A DNA stretch of 64,000 nt from Streptomyces mashuensis (GTDB taxonomy: Bacteria > Actinomycetota > Actinomycetes > Streptomycetales > Streptomycetaceae), in contig NZ_BNBD01000011.1 of NCBI RefSeq assembly GCF_014654785.1, positions 161,257-225,256 of the forward strand, written 5' to 3'. Under the pieces are notes generated by a model. The model was not told the DNA's origin, made no database searches, and was given only the letters and a program-made list of their open reading frames with translations. The stretch's first letter is position 1, and each line of letters begins with the position of its first letter. A program made the position numbers and the translations under genes. Shown one piece after another: positions 31,286-40,367 of this stretch.

Positions 31286-32395
31286 ATGGAGTTTCTGGTC
31301 ATCCTGCTCGCCCTCGTGATCGTCGCCGGGGTGGTGGTGCCCCGGCTGCGGGGCCGCCGGCGCGAGCGCGCGCTGGAAGAGGCGCTGCGGTCGCCGGACG
31401 GCGGCCACGTCGTCGCGGAGCTGGTGGCCGAGCACGGCTTCGTCCCGGCGGACCGGCTCGACCTGCGGCTGCCCGGCCCCGACCCGGACCTGCTCGCGGC
31501 CGTGGAGGAGGCCCGCCGCACCCAGGACTGGAAGCCGGCGGCCGCCCTCCTGGCCCGCACCGGTGCCGCCGACGAGCCGGAGCGGCGCTGGCAGCGGGTG
31601 CAGACGCTGGCGGGCGCCGCGGTGCGCGAGCTCGCCGAGCAGCCCGGCACCGGCGGCATGTGGCTCCGCCACTGGCGCGTGGTGGCGCCGGAGGACGCGG
31701 GCGGCGCCGCGGTGCAGGCCGAGTTCCTGGTGCAGCAGGCCCTGCGGGACCCCTCCTCGCAGGACTACCGCATGATCCTGGAGGAGGCGCGCACCGTCTG
31801 CGCCGAGGCGGCACGGCTGGCGCCCGACGACGTGGTGCCGCTGATCACCGAACTGGGCGTGGCCCGCGGCCTGGGCGCCAACGAGGCGGAGTTCCAGTCG
31901 CTGTGGGAGCGCGTCGTGGCGCGCGCGCCTCAGCACATGGGCGCGCACCTGGTGGCCCTGCGCTACTGGAGCGCCGCGTGGCACGGCTCCCAGCGCCAGG
32001 CCGACACCTTCGCGGAACGGGCCGCCGCCGGCGCACCGCAGGGCAGCCTGCTGCCGGCGCTGCCGCTGTTCGCCGTGCACGACCACCTGCCGGACGTGAA
32101 CCTGGTCCGCGGCCTGTACGAGAGCGTCGTGGTGCGCCAGGCCATCGAGGGGGCGCAGTACGCGGTCGCGCACGCCCCGGAAAACCACCCGGTGCTCCCC
32201 CACGTGCGGCACCTCCTGGTGTGGTTCCTGGTCAACGCCGAGCGCTACGGCGAGGCCGTCGAGCAGCTGCGCCGCGTGGACGGGCACATCGGCGCGGTGC
32301 CGTGGACGCACGAGAAGGACCCGCTCGCCGCGTACACGACGTACCGGGCCCTGGCCGTCGCCGGCTGGGAGGCCGGACGCCGGAATTCCGCGTAA
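31286..32395 (+). CDS. TPR-like membrane-anchored protein of unknown function
   Basis: The product has 369 residues from ATG 31286. One N-terminal membrane segment (MEFLVILLALVIVAGVVV) is followed by a helical repeat domain (about 25-365) without catalytic motifs. It resembles conserved Streptomyces proteins between metB and msrA. The function is not known; it may be a scaffold on the inner face of the membrane. Confidence 0.7.
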   Translation: MEFLVILLALVIVAGVVVPRLRGRRRERALEEALRSPDGGHVVAELVAEHGFVPADRLDLRLPGPDPDLLAAVEEARRTQDWKPAAALLARTGAADEPERRWQRVQTLAGAAVRELAEQPGTGGMWLRHWRVVAPEDAGGAAVQAEFLVQQALRDPSSQDYRMILEEARTVCAEAARLAPDDVVPLITELGVARGLGANEAEFQSLWERVVARAPQHMGAHLVALRYWSAAWHGSQRQADTFAERAAAGAPQGSLLPALPLFAVHDHLPDVNLVRGLYESVVVRQAIEGAQYAVAHAPENHPVLPHVRHLLVWFLVNAERYGEAVEQLRRVDGHIGAVPWTHEKDPLAAYTTYRALAVAGWEAGRRNSA

Positions 32396-32441
32396 CGGTC
32401 GTCCGTTGTCCTGAACGACGCCTTTTCCTGGGGAGCCCACG

Positions 32442-33110
32442 ATGCTGTTCGGCCACCGCAAGCCCGCCGCCCTGCCCACACCGCAGGAGGCCCTCCCGGG
32501 CCGTCCGGCCCCGGAATTCCCCCTGCCCGCCCGCCACGCCGTCCTGGACACCCCGCTCGCCGCGCCCTACCCGCAGGGCCTGGAGACCGCCGACTTCGCC
32601 CTCGGCTGCTTCTGGGGCGCGGAGCGGAAGTTCTGGCAGGCCCCGGGCGTGTGGACCACCCTCGTCGGCTACCAGGGCGGCCACACCCCGAACCCCACGT
32701 ACGAGGAGGTGTGCAGCGGCCTCACGGGCCACACGGAGGTGGTCCGCGTGGTCTTCGACCCGTCGAAGACCACCTACGAAGCCCTCCTCAAGCTCTTCTG
32801 GGAGTCCCACGACCCCACCCAGGGCTTCCGCCAGGGCAACGACCACGGCACGCAATACCGCTCGGCGGTCTACACCCACTCCCCCACCCAGCACTCCACC
32901 GCCGAAGCGTCCCGCGCCACATACCAGCAGGCCCTCACGGCGGCCTCCCACGGCCCCATCACAACGGAAATCCGCGAGGCACCCCCGTTCTACCCGGCGG
33001 AGCCGTACCACCAGCAGTATTTGTTCAAGAACCCGTCGGGCTACTGCGGCATCGGCGGGACGGGCGTCAGCTGCCCGGTGGGACTGGCCACGACGCCGGA
33101 CGACGCCTGA
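32442..33110 (+). CDS. msrA: Peptide methionine (S)-S-oxide reductase MsrA
   Basis: The product has 222 residues. The catalytic Cys is in GCFWGAERKFW, followed by VGYQGGHTPNPTYEEVCSG, DPTQGFRQGNDHGTQYRS and a C-terminal GYCGIGGTGVSC with resolving Cys residues. It repairs oxidised methionine using thioredoxin. ATG 32442 is spaced well from a GGGGAG site. Confidence 0.95.
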   Translation: MLFGHRKPAALPTPQEALPGRPAPEFPLPARHAVLDTPLAAPYPQGLETADFALGCFWGAERKFWQAPGVWTTLVGYQGGHTPNPTYEEVCSGLTGHTEVVRVVFDPSKTTYEALLKLFWESHDPTQGFRQGNDHGTQYRSAVYTHSPTQHSTAEASRATYQQALTAASHGPITTEIREAPPFYPAEPYHQQYLFKNPSGYCGIGGTGVSCPVGLATTPDDA

Positions 33111-33218
33111 ACCCACGGGCTCTAGCCACGCGGTCCGAACCTCGAACCGGCCTACGCCCGCCCTACCTCGCCGTGGCCTCTGGGATGCTGGGGGCCGACG
33201 GCGAGAGGGGCAACACGC

Positions 33219-33752
33219 ATGCAGTGGAAGACCCACGGCGAACGTGTGATCTACGAAAACCCATGGGTGAACTTGTGCCTGGTGGACGTCCAGCAGCCGG
33301 ACGGCCGGCGCTGGGAGCACCACGTCGTGCGGCTGCGTCATCTGGCGGTGGCGGCCGTGGTGAACGACCGGCGCGAGGTGCTGATGATGTGGCGGCACCG
33401 GTTCATCACCGACGCGTGGGCGTGGGAGCTGCCCATGGGGTTGATCGAGGAGGGCGAGAGCCCGGAGGAAGCGGCGGCCCGGGAGGTGGAGGAAGAGACC
33501 GGCTGGCGGCCGGGGGCGATGAAGCCGCTGATCTACGCGGAGCCTGCGAACGGCATCACGGACTCGCAGCACTACGTGTTCCGGGCCGACGGTGCGACGC
33601 ACATCGGGCCGCCGACCGAGAAGAACGAGTCAGACCGGATCGAGTGGATTCCGCTGGACAAGGTCCGCGGCATGATCGACCGGCGCGAGATAGTGAGCAG
33701 CGGCTCGCTGGTCGGCCTGCTCTACGTCCTCATGGACGAAGGCGTCCGCTGA
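33219..33752 (+). CDS. NUDIX hydrolase
   Basis: The product has 177 residues. The Nudix box reads GLIEEGESPEEAAAREVEEE plus TGW (about 74-96), with all metal-binding Glu present. The flanks (WVNLCLVDVQQPDGRRWEHH; ITDSQHYVF) resemble ADP-ribose pyrophosphatase-type members often found beside XRE/TPR regulators in Streptomyces. Substrate is unknown. It converges on the regulator, 4 bases apart. Confidence 0.85.
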   Translation: MQWKTHGERVIYENPWVNLCLVDVQQPDGRRWEHHVVRLRHLAVAAVVNDRREVLMMWRHRFITDAWAWELPMGLIEEGESPEEAAAREVEEETGWRPGAMKPLIYAEPANGITDSQHYVFRADGATHIGPPTEKNESDRIEWIPLDKVRGMIDRREIVSSGSLVGLLYVLMDEGVR

Positions 33753-33756
33753 CGCC

Positions 33757-35064
33757 CTACCTGAGGGAGGCCCGTAGTCGCGTCTCGAACTCCGCGGCTG
33801 CGGGCTGGCCCCGGTAGGGCACCAACCGCTGCTGGAACTCCCGAAGGTGGCCTGCCACGCGCTCGGAGTCGACGGCGGCAGCGATCTCCAGCGCGCCGGC
33901 TGCCGTGTGGCAAGCCTGGTCAAGGTTGCCCTGCTCCAGCTGGATGCTGGCCAGCCAGAAGGAGTGGAAGGCCCGGCCGCGAAGGTTGCCGGGGTGCGCG
34001 CGCTGCAGGGCGTCCGCCACGAGCGGTTCGGCCTGGGCGGCCTCCCCGAGGCGTCCGCGGGCAATGCCGGTGTCCACCACCAGCTTGGCCTGGTCGAAGT
34101 AGGTCACCCACCCCGGGTCGTCGTCGTGATCGGAGATCCGGTCGAACTCGCGGTGCGCGTCCGCAAGCGCGGTGTGCGTCGCCGACCGGTCGCCCATCGA
34201 CGCGTGGGCGAACGCCTCCCTCATCGACAGCATCGCCATCACCCGCGGCGTCCCGCCGTGCAGCCGCGTGCAGTCCTGGGCGGCGGTGGCCAGAGCGACG
34301 GCATCGGCCGGCTTGTCCTCGTACGTGGACTGGAGGCTCATGCACGCCAGCACGTTGGCCATGAACGGGCGGTCGTCGGCGCTCTTGGCAAGCTGGAGAG
34401 CCTGCATGAAACAGGTCCTGGCCTGGCTGTACTGGCGCGCGTCGAAGTACGTCCAACCGGTGAGCCTGGCGAGTTCCGCGGCGACGCTCACCAGGCTCCG
34501 GCGGTACTCCCCCTCCCCGGCCTCCTTGATCAGGTTCACGACGTAGCGCAGCTGCCCCACGACCGCCGGCCGGAGCGCTTCGCCGCCGTGCTCGTCGTCG
34601 CGCCGCCAGTAGTCCTCGATCGACGAGTGCAGAGCACGCACCGTCGCCGGGCTCAGCTTCGGCCCGGCCGCCACTGCAAGGATGCTGTCCAGGTCGGCGC
34701 CGGGCAGTGCACAGACGGCGGACGGCACCTGTGGTACGAGATCCACCTCGCCGACGGACGCGCGGACCGACGGAGCGGGCTCCCAGTCCCTGCGCGCCAG
34801 GCCCAGCATGTGCCCTGGAATCCGCAGGCCGTCAGCTACGCGTTCAATGACAGCGATGTTCGTGATCCCGCGCTTCCCGGAGATCACCTCACCGACGCGG
34901 CTCGCCGTCAGCATGCACTGGCGTGCAATGACGACGTTGTGCATGCCGGCGCGCCGCGCGATCTTGAAGATGGCGGCGAAGTCGCGTTCCCGGCACGCCG
35001 CCACCATCTCCGGAGCGGCTAACAGCCGGGCGGGGAAACCGATCACGTCCGAACGCTGAGGCAT
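33757..35064 (-). CDS. XRE family regulator with TPR domain
   Basis: The product has 435 residues from ATG 35064 (GGAG upstream). The HTH is at about 33-85 (AGMHNVVIARQCMLTASRVG; GVISGKRG-like text), and helical repeats run from about 170 to the end. Such regulators often pair with divergent RsbW-like ATP-binding genes. A perfect palindrome (35,127-35,141) between the two genes is the likely operator. Confidence 0.8.
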   Translation of the reverse strand: MPQRSDVIGFPARLLAAPEMVAACRERDFAAIFKIARRAGMHNVVIARQCMLTASRVGEVISGKRGITNIAVIERVADGLRIPGHMLGLARRDWEPAPSVRASVGEVDLVPQVPSAVCALPGADLDSILAVAAGPKLSPATVRALHSSIEDYWRRDDEHGGEALRPAVVGQLRYVVNLIKEAGEGEYRRSLVSVAAELARLTGWTYFDARQYSQARTCFMQALQLAKSADDRPFMANVLACMSLQSTYEDKPADAVALATAAQDCTRLHGGTPRVMAMLSMREAFAHASMGDRSATHTALADAHREFDRISDHDDDPGWVTYFDQAKLVVDTGIARGRLGEAAQAEPLVADALQRAHPGNLRGRAFHSFWLASIQLEQGNLDQACHTAAGALEIAAAVDSERVAGHLREFQQRLVPYRGQPAAAEFETRLRASLR

Positions 35065-35126
35065 GTGGGAGCTCCGTGTCGTCCGACCAACGCCCTCGGC
35101 GTCGTGGGGCTGCCTACCGTGCGGTG

Positions 35127-35141
35127 TACCCACTGTGGGTA
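35127..35141. promoter_or_regulatory. Palindromic operator candidate (TACCCACTGTGGGTA)
   Basis: A 15-bp perfect palindrome with a central T lies in the gap between the divergent XRE regulator and the ATP-binding gene. Its position 63 bases upstream of the XRE start suits autoregulation. Confidence 0.55.
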
Positions 35142-35190
35142 TCCCGTTGGGCCTTACTACCGCCCCACCCGTCTCGGGATGCTGTCAGGC

Positions 35191-35613
35191 ATGGAGCAGA
35201 CAGCCATTGCTACGAACGAACGTGTGGTGGTGCGCCGTTGGGCACGCCGCCCGGCGAGCGTCAGACGCGCGCGGCACGTGCTGCGGCAGTCGCTGGCCGA
35301 CTGGGGACTGACGGGCATCGAGGGTGACGCCCTCCTCGTGCTGTCGGAGCTGCTGACCAACGCCGTCATCCACGCCCGGGTGTCGGCGGGCCGGCAGATC
35401 GAGACCCGCTTCGCCCTCCAGGGCGACACGGTGCGCATTCAGGTCGACGACGCCGACGACCGGCGCCCCGAGACCGGAGCGCGGCGGGGTCAGGGCGGCC
35501 GTGGGTTGGTCCTGGTCGCCGCGCTGTCCGAGTGCTGGGGCGTGAGCGACCGCAACGGCATCGGCAAGTCGGTGTGGGCCGTGCTGCCCGCGGCCGGGGC
35601 GGGGGGTGCGTGA
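35191..35613 (+). CDS. RsbW-like ATP-binding protein (histidine-kinase-type ATPase)
   Basis: The product has 140 residues from ATG 35191; ATG 35179 is possible. The N box is LLVLSELLTNAVIHA, the G1 box VDDADDRRP, and G2 GQGGRGLVLVAALS, so the ATP lid region is shortened as in anti-sigma-factor kinases. Such proteins are encoded beside XRE regulators across Streptomyces and may control sigma factors or antagonists. It is coupled to the next gene. Confidence 0.8.
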   Translation: MEQTAIATNERVVVRRWARRPASVRRARHVLRQSLADWGLTGIEGDALLVLSELLTNAVIHARVSAGRQIETRFALQGDTVRIQVDDADDRRPETGARRGQGGRGLVLVAALSECWGVSDRNGIGKSVWAVLPAAGAGGA

Positions 35614-35813
35614 TGCGCCTGCTCGCCTACATGGTGCGGCCCGGTGACGTGGTGGTCGACAAGGGCAAGCGGGAGACGGTCAAGGACGTCCGCACCAAGT
35701 CGTACTCCAACGGACGTCGTGAGGCCCTGATCTCGCTGAAGTCCGGCCGCACGATACGGCTGGACGGCGACGACCCCATCAGGGTGGAGCGCGGCAGGGG
35801 AGGTGGTCGGTGA
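35613..35813 (+). CDS. Small basic protein of unknown function (66 aa)
   Basis: ATG 35613 overlaps the stop of the ATP-binding gene. The product begins MRLLAYMVRPGDVVVDKGKR and contains two strands per turn typical of an SH3-like barrel (VKDVRTKSYSNGRREALISL). No domain name is known to me. It is coupled to both neighbours. Confidence 0.6.
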   Translation: MRLLAYMVRPGDVVVDKGKRETVKDVRTKSYSNGRREALISLKSGRTIRLDGDDPIRVERGRGGGR

Positions 35814-35965
35814 TCCGCGGCGCTCTGAGGGAAGGGGCCTTGTACCTGCTCGGCGTCATGGATGAGCGCTGGTACGGGTTCTATCAGTGGGCCCTGGTGA
35901 AGCTGCACGAAGACCCGTCGATCGCCGACTGCATGTACGACGGCGAGTCCTTCAGCTTCCGATAA
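35810..35965 (+). CDS. 51-aa protein of unknown function
   Basis: GTG 35810 overlaps the previous stop (GTGA), so the frame is translationally coupled. The product begins VIRGALREGALYLLGVMDER and contains WYGFYQWALVKLHEDPS; it is compact and aromatic-rich. It ends the operon of the ATP-binding gene. Function is unknown. Confidence 0.55.
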   Translation: MIRGALREGALYLLGVMDERWYGFYQWALVKLHEDPSIADCMYDGESFSFR

Positions 35966-36304
35966 CACCCTCACCGAGTCTCCCTCGGCACGTGAACACC
36001 CGCACGGCAAGGGCGTGCCCGCCAGGCGCCGGCCGCTGTGGGTGCTCGCCGTCGAAACGTGTCCGGGGGCGGCGGCGGTTGCTGCTCCATCCGCCGTCGG
36101 CGGTCCCGCCCCTTGCGTCAGGGGCCGGACCGCAACAACAGAACCGGGCCACCTCTCCGCCTGGAAGCAATGGAGGTGGCCCGGCCCAGGAGCCGCGAGC
36201 GACCCCGGTACTGATCGTAGTACCGGGGCCCTCGTCGTGTCCTCGACGATGCGCCCCACGCACAGCGTTACTGGCCGAAAGCATGCGAAGGGGTGGCAGA
36301 GATC
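35966..36304 (+). terminator. Gene-free gap with two strong hairpins
   Basis: No gene is seen in this 339-base gap. CCGGGCCACCTC/GAGGTGGCCCGG (36,144-36,184, 12-bp stem) and CCCCGGTAC/GTACCGGGG (36,203-36,228, 9-bp stem) follow the operon end and are probable terminators. Confidence 0.6.
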
Positions 36305-36580
36305 ATGTCCGTGCCGGGTGGCGACGGGTTCGAGTCGGCGGAGTTGGGGTTCGACCCGGACGAGGTGGTGTGGGTGCGGGGCGTCGACTACGTGGGCGGT
36401 TGGCGGCAAGCGAAGGATGCCGGGGCGGAGTTGGTGTCGGCGTTGGCGGCGGCCGGTGTGGGCACGGACGGTGTGGTGTTCGCGGCGCAGTCGGGGGCAG
36501 ACGGTTCGGGGCTGGTGCGGCTGACGTTGCCGGTGACGTCGGTGCGTGCATTGACGGAACTGGTGCTGCGGGCGGTGTGA
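36305..36580 (+). CDS. Protein of unknown function (91 aa)
   Basis: The product has 91 residues from ATG 36305. It contains VVWVRGVDYVGGWRQAKDAG and a regular alpha/beta pattern with LVRLTLPVTSVRALTELVL at the end. No family is recognised. The following frame starts 3 bases after its stop and may be co-translated. Confidence 0.5.
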   Translation: MSVPGGDGFESAELGFDPDEVVWVRGVDYVGGWRQAKDAGAELVSALAAAGVGTDGVVFAAQSGADGSGLVRLTLPVTSVRALTELVLRAV

Positions 36581-36583
36581 CGA

Positions 36584-36760
36584 GTGCGGCGACGGGACGA
36601 GCAACAGGCTGTTGCGGTGACAATAGGGCTGTTACTGCTGGTGGGCGACGCGTTGTTCGGCCCGTGGCCGACGGTGGCCATCGGCTTCGGCCTCGTCCTC
36701 TTCCACCACTTCGCCCCGTTGGTTGCCGAGCAGCGGTGCGGCGCTTCGCCCGTCAGCTGC
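36584..36760 (+). pseudogene. Possible small membrane-protein remnant; gene-poor region to 37,177
   Basis: From GTG 36584 the first 50 residues contain two hydrophobic segments (VTIGLLLLVGDALFG; VAIGFGLVLFHHF). The frame then runs on into Arg/Pro-rich, non-gene-like text without a nearby stop, suggesting a lost stop or frameshift. The following 400 bases up to 37,177 show no convincing gene on either strand. Confidence 0.3.
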
Positions 36761-37177
36761 GCCGTCATCTGTGACCGCCACCCCGGACGGTGCCGCGGCC
36801 GGACGCTCGGCCACGACGGTGGCGCGCTGAGCGGAGCGCCCGCGACGGGCCCGGCCACATCGCGGCAGCAGCCCGCTCCCCCTCAGCCACGGCCGGACGG
36901 TGCGGTCTCCTCACGCGCCCGCATCCGTGACGGCGGGAGTACGGCGCCCGGCCCACGACGCGCCCGGCGGCCGACAGGCCGGGCCCGCGCCGGCCACCCC
37001 TCCCTCGTAGCCAGCCTGACCAGGCGCGCGACGACGATGCGTGCAGACGGCAGAGCACCGCAACATGCGCCACCGGCCTTTTCCGGAACTACGAGCTCGT
37101 CCTTGGCTGTACGTCGTGCAGGGCCCAGGCGGCTTCGCGGTTTCGCCCGCCTTTGCCGGTGCCGGACTGCAACGTTT

Positions 37178-38512
37178 TCATTTGTGGTCGCGCAGAAAGG
37201 TGGGGATCTCGTCGCGGGTCGGGTAGTTCGGCAGGGGGGCTGGATTGTCCTGAAGGAACGCTGTGATGACGGCGGCGGCTCGGTCGTTGTTGTCGTCGAG
37301 GCCGTTCCACATGTGGTGTCCGACTCCGGGCATGTACTGCGTGCGCTGGATGGCGGGGTCATTGGCAAGGACGGTGGTCTCCCATTGACGGATCTGGGAG
37401 GAGCACTCGGCGATCATCAGCATCGCGGGGGTCCGGGAGTGCCTCAGTTGCGGGGCGATGGAGGGGGAGTCCTTGACCGTCCGCTGGATGCGGAGGCTGG
37501 CGGCGGGGCTGAAGGAGAAGTTCTGTGCGGTGTCCTCGGCGGGGATGCGGTGCGCGTCGCGCGCGCAGTATGCGGATGCGGTGTCGCTGCCGAGGTCTGC
37601 GGCGGTGAAGGCGTTGTCGCCTTCGGCCTGTCCGATCAGTCCGGTGTCGGGGGTGAGGAGTCCGAGTCGCATGAGGCCGAATGCCACGGCGTACCGGGGA
37701 ACATCTGTCGATCGCGTTCCCGTCGGAGCCGGCGCGAGGCCGCGTGCGGATTTTCGGCCCTTGTGCCCGGTGATGTGTGCGGTGGGGCCGTCCATGGGGC
37801 CGGGCTCGGCGATGATCGCCCGGTGCAGGCGTGCGGCGACGCGCGGGTCGGCCAGGGCTCGGGTGAGCACGGCCCCGCCTGAGGAGAATCCGAGGATGTC
37901 GGCCTGGCCTTTGTTCAGGCGGTCGATGAAGGCGGCGAGGTCGCTGACTGACCTGGAGATCGTGTACTGGCCCATGGGGAGCAGGTCGCTTCGTCCGCCG
38001 CCGGCCTGTTCGTAGGCGTAGACGTCGTAGCCCTGGCGGGCCAGGAGTTGCAGGAACCGGTGGTCGAGGACCGAAATGCCACGGACCGGTCCGCCGTTGA
38101 GGTACACGAGCGGGATGGGATGCCGGGGCCCGGGGTGCGCGGGCGGGTAGTGGTACACCGCGACCCGGCTGCCCGTGGTCAGGCTCCAGTGCTGCGCGGT
38201 CACAAAGGGTAGGGCGGGCGGGTACCGACGGGCCGTCGGCACGGTCGGGATGCAGACCGACGCCGTCAATGCTGCCGCGACAGCGACCGGCAGGAACGGC
38301 GCGAGCCGCGCCGGCCAAGTGCGGCGTCGGCCCCGCCACGTCGCGAGGACGGCCCCCAGTCCAAGGGCCGGCAACCATGCGGCGAGCCCCGAGCCTGCCC
38401 CGTCTGTGAGGGCGATCAGTGCGAGAAAGAGGACGACCAGCATCGCGACGGCGGCCAGGGCCAGCAGTAAGCGTCCGGTGAAGCGGACAAGACGTATGGC
38501 GGACTTGGGCAT
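37178..38512 (-). CDS. Alpha/beta hydrolase with N-terminal membrane segments
   Basis: The product has 444 residues. Three hydrophobic segments fill about 10-105. The hydrolase domain has an oxyanion turn YLNGGPVRG, a nucleophile elbow ILGFSSGGAV (Ser in GFSSGG), an acidic position around EPGPMDGP and a terminal His in MPGVGHHMW. The fold resembles proline iminopeptidase-like hydrolases. It is divergent from a TetR regulator with a shared inverted repeat, so it is likely controlled by it. Substrate is unknown. Confidence 0.8.
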   Translation of the reverse strand: MPKSAIRLVRFTGRLLLALAAVAMLVVLFLALIALTDGAGSGLAAWLPALGLGAVLATWRGRRRTWPARLAPFLPVAVAAALTASVCIPTVPTARRYPPALPFVTAQHWSLTTGSRVAVYHYPPAHPGPRHPIPLVYLNGGPVRGISVLDHRFLQLLARQGYDVYAYEQAGGGRSDLLPMGQYTISRSVSDLAAFIDRLNKGQADILGFSSGGAVLTRALADPRVAARLHRAIIAEPGPMDGPTAHITGHKGRKSARGLAPAPTGTRSTDVPRYAVAFGLMRLGLLTPDTGLIGQAEGDNAFTAADLGSDTASAYCARDAHRIPAEDTAQNFSFSPAASLRIQRTVKDSPSIAPQLRHSRTPAMLMIAECSSQIRQWETTVLANDPAIQRTQYMPGVGHHMWNGLDDNNDRAAAVITAFLQDNPAPLPNYPTRDEIPTFLRDHK

Positions 38513-38534
38513 GGCGGACCCCCGATAGTTTCAG

Positions 38535-38556
38535 AACGCCGTTTCAAAACAACGTT
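38535..38556. promoter_or_regulatory. Inverted repeat, probable TetR operator
   Basis: AACGCCGTTT and AAACAACGTT form a 10-bp inverted repeat with 2 mismatched positions and a 2-base spacer, between the divergent hydrolase and TetR genes. The site fits a TetR dimer. Confidence 0.55.
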
Positions 38557-38572
38557 ACCAAAGAGAGGTAGG

Positions 38573-39199
38573 GTGCTGGCCGTGGGTAGGCCGAGAACGA
38601 ACGACGAGGCCGTCAAAGGACGGCTTGTGGAGTGCGCGACCGAGATGCTCGCCACCCGCCCGCGGGAGTCGGTGACGGTCCGCGCCGTGGCCGCTGCTGC
38701 CGAGGCGTCGACTACGGCGGTGTACTCCCTGTTCGGCGGAAAGGACGGGCTGATCGGTGCGGTGCGCGACAGAGCCGTCGCCGGCCTGTTCCAGGACCTG
38801 TCAACGGTGCAGACCTCCGCGGACCCCCTCGCAGACCTCTACGCGCTGGCCGTCGCCTACCGTCGTTGGGGGTGCGGACACAGCCACCTGTACACGGTGC
38901 TCTTCGGCGGTGTGCAGTCCTTCGACCCGTCGGGAGAGGTCGGTGCCGGTGACCCGGTCCGTCCGCTCCTCGCGGCAATCGATCGCGCCTTGACGGCGTC
39001 CGTCCTCGCGGGCGACGCAACAGCGATCGCCCTGTCGATCTGGGCAACCCTGCACGGGCTTGTGACCCTGGAACTGGCCGGGGCCCTCGACGCCACCACG
39101 GCCGAAGCCGCATTCCGCTCGTCGATTCGCGCCACGCTGCGCGGATGGACGACCACGGAGGTGTTCCGCGGTCTTCGCCAAGCCGAACTCGCTCGGTAG
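38573..39199 (+). CDS. TetR family transcriptional regulator
   Basis: The product has 208 residues from GTG 38573 (GAGAGG upstream; GTG 38582 possible). The HTH region is SVTVRAVAAAAEASTTAVYS followed by LFGGKDGLIGAV. The C-terminal ligand domain has the TetR_C-like WATLHGLVTLELAG. It is divergent from the hydrolase gene and likely represses it through the repeat at 38,535-38,556. Confidence 0.85.
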   Translation: MLAVGRPRTNDEAVKGRLVECATEMLATRPRESVTVRAVAAAAEASTTAVYSLFGGKDGLIGAVRDRAVAGLFQDLSTVQTSADPLADLYALAVAYRRWGCGHSHLYTVLFGGVQSFDPSGEVGAGDPVRPLLAAIDRALTASVLAGDATAIALSIWATLHGLVTLELAGALDATTAEAAFRSSIRATLRGWTTTEVFRGLRQAELAR

Positions 39200-39596
39200 T
39201 CCGGTCAACACCTCGATGCCGCCCACGGCAGGAGAGCGACGTTCGTTCTGCTGCTGCCGTTCTGCTGTTGTCATGGGCGGGGTCGGGGTGCGGGGCGGTG
39301 GGGCGTCCGGCTCCAGCATCGACGGCGCGACATGCGGCCGAGATGGATGGGGCACGGGTCGGCCGAGATCAACTCGGGAGTGTACGCGCAAGGGGTAATT
39401 CGTGGAGTGCGGAATTCGTGAGCCACTCGGCCACGCGCAAGGGGGATCACCCGGTTGGAGTAGTCTCGGCCCGTTTGGAGTACCGCCGGGTCGACGGCCG
39501 TAGGCATACTGGCGTTGCGGGTTTAAGCCAATGACTGCAGAGCGCACCAGGAAAAGCGCTTTCAGTAAATGCCAGCTGTAAAGTCGCGAGGATCTC
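39200..39596 (+). promoter_or_regulatory. Regulatory gap with a two-turn direct repeat and a palindrome
   Basis: No gene is seen in this 397-base gap. TTGGAGTA occurs at 39,455-39,462 and 39,475-39,482, exactly 20 bases apart. Further down GAAAAGCGCTTTC (39,551-39,563) contains the palindrome AAAGCGCTTT. GAGGATC before ATG 39597 is the ribosome binding site. The sites suggest regulated expression of the next gene. Confidence 0.45.
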
Positions 39597-39914
39597 ATGG
39601 CTGTCACCGGACTGCATGGACGCTGGTTTTCTGGATCAGGGAACGGCTACACCACGGTCGACATGAACTTTCCCCCGAAACCGGCTTACGCATTCGCCGT
39701 GCTGCACGGCACGACTGGGGGCGGAACTTCGTACGCGGGGATAATGGGGTTTCGCCGCAGGCTATCCGATGGATCTGACCAGAGAGTTGATTTTGGGGAC
39801 TGGTCGTTCTGGCCGCCTTCGGTCAGCGACTTCATGAGCAGCATCACGCTGGCCATTGCTACAACCGGCGGCCAGACCGCTTGGCTGTATGCACTGATCA
39901 TGGATTGGGCGTGA
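39597..39914 (+). CDS. Protein of unknown function (105 aa), low-GC pair
   Basis: The product has 105 residues, is Gly-, Trp- and aromatic-rich and beta-like (GRWFSGSGNGYTTVDMNFPP; VDFGDWSFWPPSVSDF). No signal peptide is obvious. Codons are less GC-biased than those of neighbours, indicating recent transfer. It stands 4 bases before the next gene. No family is recognised. Confidence 0.55.
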   Translation: MAVTGLHGRWFSGSGNGYTTVDMNFPPKPAYAFAVLHGTTGGGTSYAGIMGFRRRLSDGSDQRVDFGDWSFWPPSVSDFMSSITLAIATTGGQTAWLYALIMDWA

Positions 39915-39918
39915 AAAG

Positions 39919-40227
39919 ATGGGCTATAATTCAACACCGAATGATATGCGCGTCGCGCAGGCCAGGGCTTGCATTTTGTACGACGTGAACGGGAAAGTGC
40001 ACCATATACATCATGTGGTCGACACGGAAGGCGCCGACCTCACTTCGGACAGTTCACTGATTGAGCGCGCGAAGTCTGTCGCCAAAGAACTTGGCGACGA
40101 TCCAAGAAGGCTCCATCCCCTGGTGGTGGAATCCTCCGATCTTGAGGGAGTGAAGGTCCTCCGGGTAGACAAGGAGGCGAAAGCCGTGGTGACGGAGAAA
40201 TTCCCCAGAATTTCCCCATCGGAATGA
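39919..40227 (+). CDS. Protein of unknown function (102 aa), low-GC pair
   Basis: The product has 102 residues with ACILYDVNGKVHHIHHVVDT near the start and helical SLIERAKSVAKELGDDPRRL. Codon use is AT-richer than the chromosome average. It is very likely co-transcribed with the gene before it. No domain is recognised. Confidence 0.55.
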   Translation: MGYNSTPNDMRVAQARACILYDVNGKVHHIHHVVDTEGADLTSDSSLIERAKSVAKELGDDPRRLHPLVVESSDLEGVKVLRVDKEAKAVVTEKFPRISPSE

Positions 40228-40367
40228 AACGAACCTCCGCTCGGGTGCGCTTAGCTGTTTGCGATGTGGTAGGCGAGTGATGCGGCTGGAGTGGGTGACC
40301 GGCATCGCCCCGTGCGCTGCCCCCTCCGCAAAGGCGAACGTCGCCGCCGGTCCCTCTTCCGGCCGTC

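Noticed and set aside
36760..37880. Continuation of the plus-strand frame from 36,584 through the hydrolase gene
   Set aside because: Arg/Pro-rich shadow text antisense to a well-supported alpha/beta hydrolase.
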